A stretch of 64,000 nt of DNA from Epiperipatus broadwayi (GCA_028023455.1 JAQFVV010006622.1:62001-126000); one strand, 5' to 3'. Shown: positions 23,735 to 35,759, counted from the stretch's first letter. Program-made: numbers and translations. The notes: a model not told the origin generated them from the letters alone.

Positions 23735-23905
23735 CAACAAAGTATGGAAAAGTTACAAATAACAAGAAAAGATCAACAGTAAAACACATGGTTAAGAGAA
23801 CAAACACAATGTTAGAAAGTATAGTAAATGGATCCAAGAGATTGTAAAAGATCTAGAAAAAGGTTATATGCTAGATAGTGAATGAGATAAATAAGTTTTT
23901 GCTGA
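23735..23905 (+). pseudogene. RTE 3' fragment, heavily eroded
   Basis: GTATGGAAAAGTTACA, AACAAGAAAAGATCAACAG, ATCCAAGAGATTGTAAAAGA and AGAAAAAGGTTATATG follow the order of the RTE C-terminal region but with deletions between. Recognisable only by comparison with 31508-33260. Confidence 0.55.
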
Positions 23906-24119
23906 TGAAAAATAGACAATCAGGATTAAAATTATATTTTCATTTTGAAGTGGAGTAATGCATAATAATAAATAGCCTTAAATAACCCATTGCAAGTCAA
24001 GTCTGACATTCTTCACCAGAAAAACAGAGAAATTAAAATATTAATCATTAGTTTGGCCAACCTTAGATTTACAAAGAAAAAAATTACACACACACACACA
24101 CATTCTTGAAACATATAAA

Positions 24120-24195
24120 CAATCTAAAACAAATGACCTCTGATATATATTTCAGGCTAAAACAGCACTTTTTACTTATCTCAGATTACAATCTC
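24120..24195 (-). repeat. F4 core fragment
   Basis: On the minus strand GUGCUGUUUUAGCC-UGAAAUAUAU keeps the F4 helix II and GAAA, but the CUGAUGA box is lost. Truncated, not active. Confidence 0.45.
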
Positions 24196-24383
24196 TTGAA
24201 TATATCTTTCTCATTCATTTAGTATTTATCAATCCCAAATTATTAGTATTTGATTTACAAATGGCACTTGAAAACCAATATTTATCATTATAATATATAT
24301 ATATGTGTGTGTGTATGTGTGTGTGTGGAGACATAATATTGGAAAAAAAAATTAAATAAAAAGAAAAATATCCATTTAATGAT

Positions 24384-24514
24384 TAGTCATTTATCTTTTT
24401 TTCCCCATGTGTCAAAGCATTGGCCGGGAAGTGAACCTGCAAACCCAGGACAACTGCTTGTAAGGTTGCTGTGTTGACCCCTCAACCCCCAATGCTTGTC
24501 TAGTCATTTATCTT
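24384..24514 (-). repeat. tRNA-like SINE with a 14-bp target duplication
   Basis: The minus-strand SINE body is 24398-24500, with a T-rich run at its left (the A tail). It is flanked by exact TAGTCATTTATCTT copies at 24384-24397 and 24501-24514. It has the same tRNA-like layout as the copy at 13749, including a GGTTCACTTCCC B box and an acceptor GACAAGC/GCTTTGAC. The exact duplication shows that the mobile unit ends with the tRNA-like part and the tail. Confidence 0.88.
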
Positions 24515-25720
24515 TATATGTAATTATCAAACTTTGTGGCGCAAATCTGTCCTTTTTGTGAGACACAACAGAAAAATAGTTTTAATTTTAGCAGGAACTT
24601 AAGTTTAGAAAGATTCAGCTCTTACAAGTTACAATAAATCTGTCATCTTAAGAAAGAATACATAATATTTTTAATCAGTATATCAAAATTCATCTTTTAA
24701 CCTACAGCACTTTCTTTATTCTTTATATAAAAATAAATTTGATACCTTATTTACTAATTAATATTTGAATGAAATATCTGAATTATATTTGTAAAAATAA
24801 TATGCTCACTTGGAAAATTCCAGGCTATCTAAAAAATTTCCAAACTCCATTAATAATTTAAATCTCAGAATATAGACATGAGTAATGTGCTGACCACTAT
24901 ATTCTTAGGAGGTACTTATTTAATTTTGAAGACCTTTGTCTTTAGAAATTTCCTAATTATCAGCATTTAGATACAGTTATTTATTCTATACATTCTATTC
25001 AATAGTCGCAATAAACTTAATAATTTATGGATCATAAATAACAGAAATATATCTGCATTTCCAGATGATTTCTGGCCATTGATCATTTTCATTGGGACTC
25101 AGGATTAACCTCATAATATAAACACAATCTTTATAGTATTCAAGCTCATTGGGCATATAGATTTTGCTGCCAAAAAATATTTTTCAACTAAAAAATAATT
25201 CATATACAATTAAAGTAAAATAAAAATAGTTATTTTATATATTTATAGTAAGAATGTTATTACAATATTGATAATGGTTCACTATATGTGATGGCTGATG
25301 AAATTATCAATGCATAATTGTTGCCAATAACAATCAATTAATTGAAGAAATGCTTTTGGCTCATTCCAATAAACCTAATAGTTCAGCCATATTGTCTTGT
25401 CTTATGAAAGATCCAACATTATTTGCTTCTGGCAGCTTCTATCTCAGAATTTGACTAGTCTAAATGTTTATGCAAACAATGCATTTAGAGTTATCCTAGT
25501 ATGTGAATTATTATATTGAACTTGATTTCATATCATATGTTTTTCTTTCAAATGGATCTCAGATTTATAGCCCCCCCCCCTATCTCACTGTGAGCAATCA
25601 GATTTAATGTCCTATTTATTTAATAGGCTTGAATGTATCATTGACTTTTTTTTTACATCATTGTTGTTTCAATGGTTATATTATAATCTAAATCCGATTT
25701 AGAGTTCTGTATTTTGACCT
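24515..25720. other. AT-rich DNA without a recognisable gene
   Basis: No conserved frame or repeat was identified. A C10 tract lies near 25570. Confidence 0.5.
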
Positions 25721-25724
25721 CATT

Positions 25725-25992
25725 AAAAAATTTAAAAGACTAAAGTATAGTTAGGCTGGACATATTATTAGAAGAGATGATAAGAGATGGACAATTGAAA
25801 TCTTAAATTGGATTCCAAGAGATTGCAAAATAGCCAGAAAGAGACCACATGTGAGATAGATGGATGAAATAAGAAAGTGTGTAAAGGTGATGTGGAGAAG
25901 AGAAACTAAACATCAGAGAAGATGGATTGAATTTGAAGAGACCTTCATCCTGTAGTGTATTGATAATGGTAGATGACGATGATGATTTTGAA
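25725..25992 (+). pseudogene. RTE-clade LINE, 3' end fragment
   Basis: Closely follows the RTE C-terminus: GAGATGATAAGAGATGGACA, TTGGATTCCAAGAGATTGC, GAAAGAGACCACATGTGAG, ATGGATGAAATAAGAAAGTG, ending TGACGATGATGAT. Several stops are present. It is closer to 31508-33260 than the 23014 copy is. Confidence 0.85.
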
Positions 25993-27540
25993 CCTGTCTA
26001 TTATTGAGGATAGGCAGAAGATGAATTAACAACAAAGCTAAAATTTGAAATTCGAATACATTTTAATGTTTTGAATCCAACTAAATGTCTTTATAATGTT
26101 TTGTAGATCTGATGTTAAGCCAATTACTACATATTTTAATGACCTGAGTTTGATGTCATGTAAAAGCACTTTTCACTCTTTGGCTAAGATAGTATATATC
26201 TACAAACATCACCTTTCTTTTTTCATTTATACATAACATTTGCATTTAGAATCTGTGATTCATTTTATTTTTCTATTCCAGATCTCGATTGATAGATATA
26301 TGACATATTATTTGGATTTCAAAAGAATTGCACATGTTTTTAGCTTTTATGATTCTTTATATTAAAACTGAATTACGTGTCTTATAATTTGAACTTTGAA
26401 AGAATTACCAATGTTTTGAACGTTTGGGATTTCTTGTATTAAAAGTAAATTATGTTATGAGTCTAAAATATTCCTATTTACAATTCTGACTGAACAATTC
26501 ATTAGTATTCCAATTACACTAAGCAAACTATTTACTTACATTTATTTTATTAATCTTACTCCTTTTTTTTTGTTTTTAAAATTGAGCAATATTATACATT
26601 TCAAAATGATTGATTGAGTTTAACGTACCTGATTTGGTTTTTCTGAACCAAAGTAAAGATATTAAAATAAATATAAAAAAAAGGCTGACAAATTAGGTCA
26701 ATCAGATGTCTCCTACCTCATCTCTCCCCTCCCCCACCTTAATCACATGTTCTAGTCATATGATCATATTTTTGATTGAATCATTTACATTATTTAATAG
26801 ATGTAATATTTTACTGTCAGAATAAATTATACGCATAATCTTTATTTAGTATCGAGTTGCCATTTAATATAACAGAAGAGAAATAAAAATGAATGAAACA
26901 GAAAAAGAGAAAAAGAAAAAATACCTTCAAAATTTTTTGAATAAAATATTAATAAAAAAATAAAAGATGAAAACACAATGTATATATTATACAATGAGCT
27001 TTCTAATTTCTTTTACTATAGATTCTCTATTTTCTTTTATTATAGACATAATAGCAGTGGAAAAAGAGGGTTCCCGGGTATTGTAATAAGAGTAGATATA
27101 TATAATATTTAAAAAATCTGGATTCAAATTTATAACGAATGAATATTGAAATCGTTTTAGATTCCAATTGTATTTTAAGACTCATAGGTAATCAGTTAAG
27201 ATACCAATAATGATTGACACATGATTATCTAGGTTTATTTAATCAGAGGGTAACACAAAAATGGCAAGCCCCTAGGATCTACACCATCCAGTAATGAGTG
27301 AAACTAAGATATAATTCTTTTTTTCACTGTTCTCTGTTATGAGCTTTTTAGTGAAGATTTTGTTGTATATTAAAATAATTAAAGACTTTTTTTATAATAT
27401 TCGGCAGAAACCCAAACAATTTGTTCTTGGAATTATGTAAAATTGTGAATTTGATTACATTTTTATAATGTGATATTTTGTTTGCAGTATACTAATCCAT
27501 GAATAGATTTTTAGGGAGCCTGACTTTTTTTAAAAAAAGA
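25993..27540. other. AT-rich DNA without a recognisable gene
   Basis: Nothing recognised; purine-rich stretch near 26880-26925. Confidence 0.5.
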
Positions 27541-27544
27541 CACT

Positions 27545-28510
27545 TTTTAATATTTAGAATTGTATACTTCTTTGAATTTGTATATGGTATCACAGATTTG
27601 TAATTTTTTTATTTCTAGTTATGAGGTTAAGATATTGCCTCAGGTAAAATATAAAATAATTAAAGTATATTGTAGATATGTTGATGATGTATTTATATGT
27701 GCACATAATGAAATAATAGTTAATTTATTTAGTGAGTTAAATATGATTAATGATATAAAATGGGTGTTAAATGAACAGAAAAAAAATTGTATAAAGTTTT
27801 TAGATATATTTATTAAAAGAAATAATAATATGTTTGATTATAATATGATTTTAAAGCCTGTGGAAATTAGGGGTTATATTCCATATAATTCTAAAGTTCA
27901 TATGAGTCATAAATTAGCTGGTTTGAAGTCATTTTTGTTTAGAAATGATTATTTGTGTAAATTTATTAGTGATAAAATTGAAAATATTAATGTATATGTT
28001 ACTGATATGTTGAATGTTGGTTATGGAAGGAATATTATTTATAATACAATTACAAAATATAATCAAAATAAAAGTAATAATAAGAAAATATTAAATAAAT
28101 TAAAAAGTGATAAATGGATTTCTATTCCTTTTATATCTCATCAACAAGCTAAATTAATTAATAAACTTTACAGTGTTTTGTGTATGATTTCTTTTTTCTC
28201 TTCAAATAATATAAATGATACGATAAATAATTCTAAAACCAAGATTTCTAAGTTTGAATTTAGTTTTGTTATATATATGTTGGTATGTGGTTGTGGAATG
28301 ATATATATAGGGAAATCAAAATGTACACTACAAAAACGATATAATGATCATAAGACATTATATAAATGTGTACAGAAAGAAAATGTATTTCCAGTAAATA
28401 TGAATACTCCATCAATTATTTTTGATCATAATAAAGCATGTAATTATGGTTTTAAATTTAATAATAGAGATGTAAAAAATATTCAAATTGAAAGAAGTAA
28501 TGAAAAATGA
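27545..28510 (+). CDS. Penelope-like element RT/GIY-YIG open frame (5'-truncated)
   Basis: An uninterrupted frame of about 316 codons, opening at a TTG at 27560, with no credible start codon. The catalytic RT box YVDDVF is at residues 40-45, followed by a PLE connector (KFLDIFIKRNNNMFDYNM). The GIY-YIG endonuclease starts near residue 238 with VCGCGMIYIGKSKCTLQKRY and a downstream HK pair, and the frame ends with a TGA after IERSNEK. Full PLE proteins are far longer, so most of the RT fingers and palm is missing; the break lies close to the PMGS block (degenerate YMVSQ). Codon use is extremely AT-rich. The long open frame means little decay since truncation, or selection, or youth. Its clade differs from that of the PLE at 14976. 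Confidence 0.85.
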
Positions 28511-29300
28511 AAAATTAAGGAGGCAATGATGATATCTAGAAATAGAGGTGGTTTAATGAATAGACAATCAGATAATATAAAAACAACATAATTGTGGGAA
28601 ATTTGAATAGATTGAATGATGGGTAATGCAAATTTTTATTTTCTGTACATTTGTATTAATGGTTGATAAAGATTGTCAGTGAAACAATCAAAAGTACTTC
28701 TGGTAAAGAATATATTATTTAATTTTGAATACTGTGTTAAATAAATTTGTTTGAATTATTATTATATGATTTAAAAATACAGATATTTAATGGTTATAGT
28801 TATTTATATATATATATATATATATTACAACTTTAAAGAAAAAAGTAATATCCAAGCACAGGGTCTATGATGATGATGATGGTTGGGGATAGAGCAGACA
28901 GAGCACAGAATGACTGCAGCATTGAAGCAAAGGAGACATTTTATTATATTCAAACTGCATTTAAACGGATATTTAACACTCACATTGCTTGGATTCAATT
29001 TTAGCTCAAATAATAATAATAATTAAAATTATTTAAATATATACAACATCTATTTAAAATAATTAAAATAAAATACTAGTTTTCTACTTCACCTTTGAGT
29101 AGAAAGCAATTTAACTTGCACTTTATGCAAAAAAGTAAAGCTTGTCTCAATTTTCTTACAAGTTATATGGCTAAGCGCTTTCAGAGACCTTGAGTCTCCA
29201 TAATCATAGCCTACTGTTAACTGAAGTTTAGCTGTGGTTTATGTAAAATTTATGCAAATTTTATAATGACCATTTTCTGGAGATTGCAAAGCACGATTCT
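28511..29300. other. PLE 3' tail, then AT-rich DNA
   Basis: 28511-28760 is probably 3' untranslated PLE sequence. It contains GTTGATAAAG, then GTGAAACAATC, then AAAAGTACTTCTGG, loosely like a degenerate hammerhead tail. The (TA)n at 28806-28826 may be the end. The rest holds no recognised feature. Confidence 0.4.
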
Positions 29301-29307
29301 TTCTGGT

Positions 29308-29691
29308 TTATTGCACAATTGTCCTTTGCAATAAAGCACGCCTCTTTAATTTTATGTAAAGAGCCCTTGCCATAGTGGGTTCGAACACATGGCCTGTTGT
29401 TTTTTGGTGCTTGAAGAATATGGATCTGTTTTCATCATTATTTATAGATCTCCTGTACAAATAATGATGTTGAGATGTTCTTGTCACAATGTTGGCACGG
29501 GTCTCCCCATAATATGCCATTCTACATCCATTGGTTGGGCATGAAATTTTATAAACTGCTTTGGCTATTTGATCAAAAGGTATTTTGTCTTTGGTATTGT
29601 TTATCATTCTGTTTGTTGATGGTGGGGTGTGGAATCCTAGTTCGAAGGATTCAGCAAATATTTTATAATATTTAATAATTAAGTAAATATT
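29308..29691 (-). pseudogene. Penelope-like element, GIY-YIG endonuclease fragment
   Basis: Minus-strand frame open from 29691 to 29308. In order: ESFELGFHTPPSTN, a conserved pre-endonuclease stretch; then AVYKISCPTNGCRMAYYGET, the GIY-YIG core with YYG for YIG; then FFKHQKTTGHVFEP, the histidine-containing middle; and a C-terminal basic RRALLQRTIVQ where the conserved Glu is expected. No RT is recognised upstream (to the right), so this is a truncated copy. The YYGET form and ISCPTNGC spacing put it in a different PLE lineage from the copies at 14976 and 27545, but the same as 51780-52165. Confidence 0.78.
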
Positions 29692-29927
29692 TCAAAATAG
29701 CATATCAATCTTCTAGATCTAATCTGAGTATATATCCATGGGATGTAGGTGTGTATTTTGATGCTTCAATGAAATTTTCAGTTAGGTACTTGAGATAAAT
29801 CAAATTATCCATTATCTTCTACACATCCCCAGTCATCTCCATGATAAAACAATATCTCAGAATTATATATATATATATGAATTCATAGCATTATTTATCC
29901 GTGAGAATATTAGAATTAATATATATA

Positions 29928-30112
29928 TAATTAAAATTACCCCAAATCCGGTCTGGTTGAATTTTGGATTTTTTTTTCTCATATGTCAAGCCGTCGGCCA
30001 GGCACGAACCCGGGACAACTGCTTGGAAAGCAGCTGCGCTAACCTCTCAGCCACCAACGCTTGACTTGAATTTTGGATTTGGGGTAAATTTTAATTATAT
30101 ATTGACTAGTTT
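29928..30112. repeat. Small hairpin element interrupted by a SINE
   Basis: TTAAAATTACCCCAAATCC (from 29931) and its complement GGATTTGGGGTAAATTTTAA (about 30075-30094) form the arms of a hairpin, split by the SINE at 29972-30065. Without the SINE the two arms are separated by only about 20 bp. The nested order gives relative ages: hairpin first, SINE later. Confidence 0.7.
29957..30080 (-). repeat. tRNA-like SINE with a 15-bp target duplication
   Basis: Exact TTGAATTTTGGATTT copies at 29957-29971 and 30066-30080 flank a 94-bp minus-strand SINE. Sense strand: GTCAAGCG acceptor, GGTTAGCGCAGC near the A box, anticodon arm GCTGC-TTTCCAA-GCAGT, GGGTTCGTGCC B box, GGCTTGAC acceptor 3' side, then the A tail. 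It is the cleanest copy and shows that the unit is almost entirely tRNA-like. Confidence 0.9.
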
Positions 30113-30142
30113 AGCTTTATGCTTGTAATATATATATATATC

Positions 30143-30475
30143 AGATTTTCAATGGTATGTATAACTGAAAAGTTGGAGAGTGGAGTACATTGAAGCTTGC
30201 CCATTAAAGTTTGAAGACTTGCTATCTTAATATAAACCAAGCACTGATTATATATATGTGTGTGTAAGAAATGATATAGACCAACTGATGAGAGCTAGTT
30301 CAGTATGAAATGTTTATTGGGAATCATTTATTTTTTTCACATGTGTGTGATCATGCATATTGTTTATGTGAGATAGAGTGAATAGCTGAAGAGAGATTGA
30401 AAATCTGTGTTCAAATTCCATTTATTACATGTACACTCCAATATATGAAATAAGCTTGTATTTCAAAAATACTAT
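30143..30475 (+). repeat. F4 repeat, 5'-truncated copy
   Basis: Matches 8888-9215: CAGATTTTCAATGG, GCCCATTAAAGTTTGAAGAC, GCTATCTTAATATA, the hammerhead region, GAGATAGAGTGAATAG, AAATAAGCTTGTATTTC. No clean target duplication was found beside AT-rich flanks. Confidence 0.7.
30279..30334 (+). ncRNA. Hammerhead ribozyme motif (F4), decayed helix II
   Basis: CUGAUGA 30285-30291 and GAAA 30307-30310 are intact. CCAA before the core can still pair with UUGG at about 30317-30320, but helix II (GAGCU-AGUUC-AGUAU) has lost pairing and the helix III region is altered. Confidence 0.55.
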
Positions 30476-31500
30476 ATACATATATACCAGACCAAGCAAT
30501 ACAATTTCTGATTTCTATGCATTAAATACATTTTATAATATTAACTAAGAGTTAATTAATAATACGCTAATGTGTTGAAGATGAAACTATTCCACATAAC
30601 AATTTATTTAGGCTGAGCGCTTTCAGAGTTTCATTACTCCAAAATCATAGCCTTGTAGATTATCAACATAATTGTATCCAAGATAAACCATTTATCGCAA
30701 GATATTGAAAGGTATTTTTTAAAATATTACTAAAATAAAATGTTTTCAAAATTCTATATAATTATTTCTCTTTCAGATAGTAAAATATACATTTAAAAAA
30801 AATATTAATTAGCTGTTATAAATACCCAAAATTCTTTTTTTTTTTTTTTTAATTTTAATAATAAAGTTTTTTATAGCACACCACATATCAGATATTTTCA
30901 TTTGTAATAAAATATTTTTAATAAAAATTAAATTTTTTTTATTTTCCTTTTTTTTTTTTTTCTCCCTCCCCTCCTCCCTCTTCCAAGCAACCTAATAATA
31001 TAAAAAAAAATATTATAACCACAAATTTTATCACCACTTTTAAGTTTTTTTTAAAAAAAAAAACAAAATATATTTTTTTGAAGATCAAACACCAAAGAAT
31101 GTAATTAAATTGAAAAAATATAGTCATTGATATTCAAAGTAATAAAAAAAGAATAAAAGATATTATTTCTAATAATTATTTTCATATTATTTTATAAATT
31201 CTAAATTATCATGGATACACCTTATAATTATATTTTTGTTAGTTAGATTAGTTGGATTCATCATAAAATTTTAAAAAAATTAATATATAATAATACTTAT
31301 CTAAGATAATCCATCACTTGAAAACTTCATAGAATAAAGATATTAGTATCTTTCCTTTTCCTCTGTAGCCTTTCAAAATGTATTTCCACACAGGAGTTTG
31401 CAATGTCTATGTCATCCATATAACATCCCTTATAAGAAGTAGTTAATATTGATGAATAATTAGTATAATTTGAATATTAGAATAAAGAACTTCAATACAG
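30476..31500. other. AT-rich DNA with homopolymer tracts
   Basis: Poly-T at 30836-30850 and 30948-30960 and a pyrimidine-rich stretch to 30985. No gene recognised. Confidence 0.5.
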
Positions 31501-31507
31501 TTTGTAA

Positions 31508-33262
31508 TTTATTAAGAGTTGAAAATGATATAAGAAAGTATAACTGTGAAATAGCAAGGAAAGCTGTTGAAGAAAATAAGTCTCAAGAATGTTAAACAAC
31601 ATTTTGGTATTGGTAGGAAATTTATATCTGCAATAAGAAAAAAAGATGGAATTATTACTAAAAAGAGAGATGACATCATGAAATTGGTAGAAGATTTTTA
31701 TCAAGAATTATATAGTAATAAAGAACAAGTACCTCCTATATCTATTACATCTTCTGAATTGCCCAGAATTTTAAATGAAGAAGTGAGACATGCAATTAAA
31801 TGTATGAAGAAAGTAAAGGCTCCAGGAAATGATGGAATTATAATTGATATATTAAAAGAAGGAGGTGAAGAAATAGAAACAATTTTAGCAAAGTTATATA
31901 CCAAATGTCTAAATGATAAAGATGTACCAGAAGATTGGAAGAATGCAGTAATAATATTAATATTTAAAAAAAGTGATAAAGAAGATATTAGAAATTACAG
32001 ACCTATCAGCCTTTTATCAGTTTTATATAAAAATTTTACCAAGATAATTGCAACTCGTCTACAGAGAACTTTGGATTTCCACCAACCAAGAGAACAAGCT
32101 GGATTTAAAAGTGGTTTTAGTACAATAGATCATATCCAGGTATTGAGAGAAGTCATAGAAAGGACAAATGAATATGAGTTGTCATTATGTTTTGGATTTG
32201 TAGATTATGAAAAGGCATTTGATTCTATACACATTTCTTCAGTGATTAAAGCATTAGATCATCAAGGTATAGATCCAGGATATTGTCATATTTTAAAGAA
32301 TATTTATAAAAATGCAACAGCAACAATTAGATTACATAATGATACTGGAAAAATCAACATTGAGAAAGGTGTAAGGCAAGGTGACTCCATATCTCCAAAA
32401 CTTTTTACAGCAGTGCTGCAAGAAGTATTTTGTGGATTAAAATGGGAAATTAAAGGAATGAAAGTAAATGGAGAGTATTTAAGTTATTTAGATTTTGCAG
32501 ATGATGTAGTTGTTTTTGCAAGTAATGCTTCAGAGCTGCAGGAAATGTTGCAGGAGTTAGCAGATGAAAGTAGAAAAGTAGGACTAAAGATAAATGTTAA
32601 AAAGACTAAAGTAATGTTTAATTGATTTGCTCAAAATATGAAAATAAAGATTGATTATGAAGAATTAGAAGAAGTTAACAGTTACAAATGCCTAGGTCAG
32701 ATTATTAATACAGATGGAAACATAATGGAGGAAATTAATCATAGAATTAAACTTGGTTGGAGTGCTTTTGGTAGAAATAACTTGATACTAAAAGAAAATA
32801 TGCCTATGTGTTTGAAAAGAATGTTTTTTAACAAATGTGTTTTACCAGTTCTTACTTATGGATCTGAGACTTGGACACTTAATAGAAGAGCAATACAGAG
32901 ACTTCAGACAACTCAAAGGAGTATGGAGAGATGTATGTTGGGAGTAACAAGAAGAGATTGAAAACACAATGTATGGGTAAGACAACAAACAGGTGTTACT
33001 GACCTTATTGAAAAAATTAAAAGATTGAAATGGAGTTGGGATGGACATATTGCTAGAAGAAATGATAATAGATGGACAATTGAAATTTTAAACTGGATTC
33101 CAAAAGATTGTAAAAGACCCAGAAAGAGACCACATGTGAGATGGATGGATGAAATAAGAAAATGTGCAGGGGTGTTGTGGAAAAGAGAAGCTAAAGATCG
33201 GAGAAGATGGATTAAACTTGGAGAGACCTTTATCCTGCAGTGGATTGATAATGGTTGATGAT
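31508..33262 (+). pseudogene. RTE-clade LINE reverse transcriptase, nearly complete RT and C-terminus
   Basis: The RTE reverse transcriptase copies element RNA at a nicked target site. From about 31508 one frame encodes the pre-RT linker (NCEIARKAVEENKS); a frameshift near 31582 moves to the main frame. That frame carries KAPGNDGI, NYRPISLLSVLYK, EQAGFKSGFSTIDHIQ, the first catalytic Asp in FGFVDYEKAFDS (about 32190-32230), GVRQGDSISPKLF, the catalytic pair in LDFADDVVVFA (about 32488-32520), the thumb LKINVKKTK, and the RTE C-terminus RPRKRPHVRW and GETFILQW. The frame stays open from 31567 to 33258 except for TGA at 32623 and TGA at 32959, both explicable as CGA-to-TGA. The apurinic endonuclease half is missing. 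The 3' end is GATGATGATGAC, an RTE-type short repeat tail. Confidence 0.92.
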
Positions 33263-35560
33263 GATGACTACTAAAATAGTCACTATATACAAAATAAAAT
33301 AAAAAGTGAATGAAATACTAAATTCATTATAGAGTTAAGCTTGAGGTACATGAGTTAATAGTTTAGAGTCAGTGTGATGTAGTATTATTTATTCTATCTT
33401 TGTAGGGTTTGAGTGCTCATATTGCTTCATGCTAGTATGACCATAAATTTAGTAATAGCTTCATCGACTGCCAACTTTCTTTGCATTTGATATGCAGGTT
33501 TGAAATTTATATTGCAGTAGTGTATAATCAACCTAAGTTTATATACTGTCAAAATCTTTACTTTTAGCATTTGCATATTTTTACTATTATTAAAATGCAG
33601 ACAAAACATTATAAAAAATCTAAATTTGGTCATAATATTTGCAAAATATGTTTACAATATGTTTAATAATAATTAAAAATAGAATAATAATTAAAAAATA
33701 TAGAAAAATAAATATGTGCCATTTTGTCTTCAAAATACATTGGTAAAAAGTTTTATTTTTACTGATGTATTTTTTACATTGAATGCTTTTCCAGTAACTA
33801 TCAAAAAATGAGAGAAAGCCAAAAAAATTCAATCTACTTGATCACAAAAATTATAAAATTTTTATTTTTTATCGTAGAAAAATAAAATTTATCTTTCTGA
33901 AACTAGAGACAAAGATGAAAACAAAGGTGTAAAAACTGCATGCATAGCCTGCATAGATTTCCATTAATCTTAACCTGAACCTGGATGTTTATAATTTGAA
34001 AATCATTGTCCATATTATGCATATTATGTGGGCATAAACATGAATTTATTAAATAGTGTTAACTCTTGGATTTCCAGTGAGTGTAAACTTTAGCACCTGA
34101 ATTTAAAGACTTCTAAAGATACATGTTACTTTAAAATAAATAATTCATAAAAAAATATGATTTATAATTAATTCTATAGCTGAGAAATTTTGAAATCTCT
34201 TTCTCCTTTGCATGTCTATTTTTCTGTGAGAAGTTTAGTAGTTTCCATAGTTCTGACAATGTAGTTCAGACCTAGTGTGTGTGTGTTACCCTTTTATACA
34301 CCTAATTTTGACACTGATGGAAAAACATCTTTTTTATTACTTCCATTGGCTTTCCCACCATGGAGTTTAAAAGGTCAATTTCATATCTGTGGAATTAAGT
34401 TAAAAAGAGAAAGTCATTTACATATTTGTCAGACATTTTAATTAACATGTGCTATCTGAAATAATTATTTTAAAAGAATAAAATTATTATAATAAAATAA
34501 AATAAAATGAAAGAAAAAAACTTTTTTTTTTTAAATATTACCACAATTTCTTTTTTTTTTTTTTTTAACTATTCCTAGGCTGTATTATATAAATAAATTT
34601 AAAAATTCACTAAGATTTGATTTAATATTTTAATTAAACTGAAAGTATTTAAAATAATATTTAACATTATAAAATGAGGAAGTGTAAATTTTAAATTAAT
34701 ACATGTAAGCACACTCACACACATGTGCACTGAAGTTATTTCAATTGAAAATCAACTATTTTAACATGAATAAAACAATTTTCTGTCTCTTAATTTAGCT
34801 AATTCAGTATTAGCTTTATCTATTTAATCTTAATAATATTAGCTTATGAATATAATTTTGCTGATAGTTAAGTTAAATTAAATGCTTTATTATAAGTATG
34901 AAAATTCAAAATTAATATCTGATAAGATCTAATTACTATTTCTGCTAATTTAAACACTAAAATTTGAGATATCAAAGGATTATATTAAAGCAATCTTAAC
35001 TCTTTAGTACTAATTTCTTGCTAAATAGAAAACTACATCTTTAGGTTAAACACTTAAAATTACTTCAACCAAAGTCAAGTTTAAATTAGTATAGTAAAAT
35101 ATTAAAATGAGTTTTAATAATATTCAGGACTTATAAAATACTGTAAATAATTTATAGTTTAAATTGGTGTATACTTATAATACATTAATAAAGTTAACTT
35201 ACAATAAAATTAAGTTAATGAAAAATTTTCTTTTATAAAGTTTTTTTAAAAAACACTTAAGTACATTAAATGAACCCAGTCACAAATAATATTATTAATC
35301 AGTATTTAAACATATATGTAGATGTAGATATATAATATTTAATTTTTATTACATGGTGGTGGTTACAAATACACAAACGCGCAGGAGGGACTCTCATTTT
35401 GAAACAATGTATATGTGCATGTGACAAATGCATGTATGAATGGATTAAGTAGTTGAAAAGAGAGAAACGAGATTTTTGTTTCACATTTAAAAAAACTAGA
35501 AGTTTCCCGCAGAAATGAGATTTCACTTTCTTTTATGTGCAATAAAAGCTATGATAAAAG
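33263..35560. other. AT-rich DNA without a recognisable gene
   Basis: Two T-rich homopolymer stretches lie near 34520-34566. No coding motif or repeat boundary was recognised. Confidence 0.5.
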
Positions 35561-35639
35561 TTTTCACACGTCAACCAGATCTGGTTAGTCAGCATTGGGA
35601 ACAGGAAGTGAAATCAAAAAGAAACTTCTAGAACAAATG

Positions 35640-35700
35640 GAGGGGGCTATAAAAGAGAGTCACCCATAATGCATTTTGTCTTGGCCCTGCAGAGTTACAA
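35640..35700 (+). promoter_or_regulatory. Possible RNA polymerase II core promoter (TATA box)
   Basis: TATAAAAG at 35649-35656 lies in a locally more GC-rich stretch (GGAGGGGGC just upstream). A good ATG context and a splice-donor-like site follow 104-137 bp downstream. It could belong to a host gene or to a solo long terminal repeat; 35560-36020 is compositionally unlike its surroundings and has AATAAATAAATC at about 35994. Confidence 0.35.
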
Positions 35701-35759
35701 CCATGAACAGTAAAATCATAAATCCAGTACATTAAAAGTTTTAATATGTTTCTTACATA

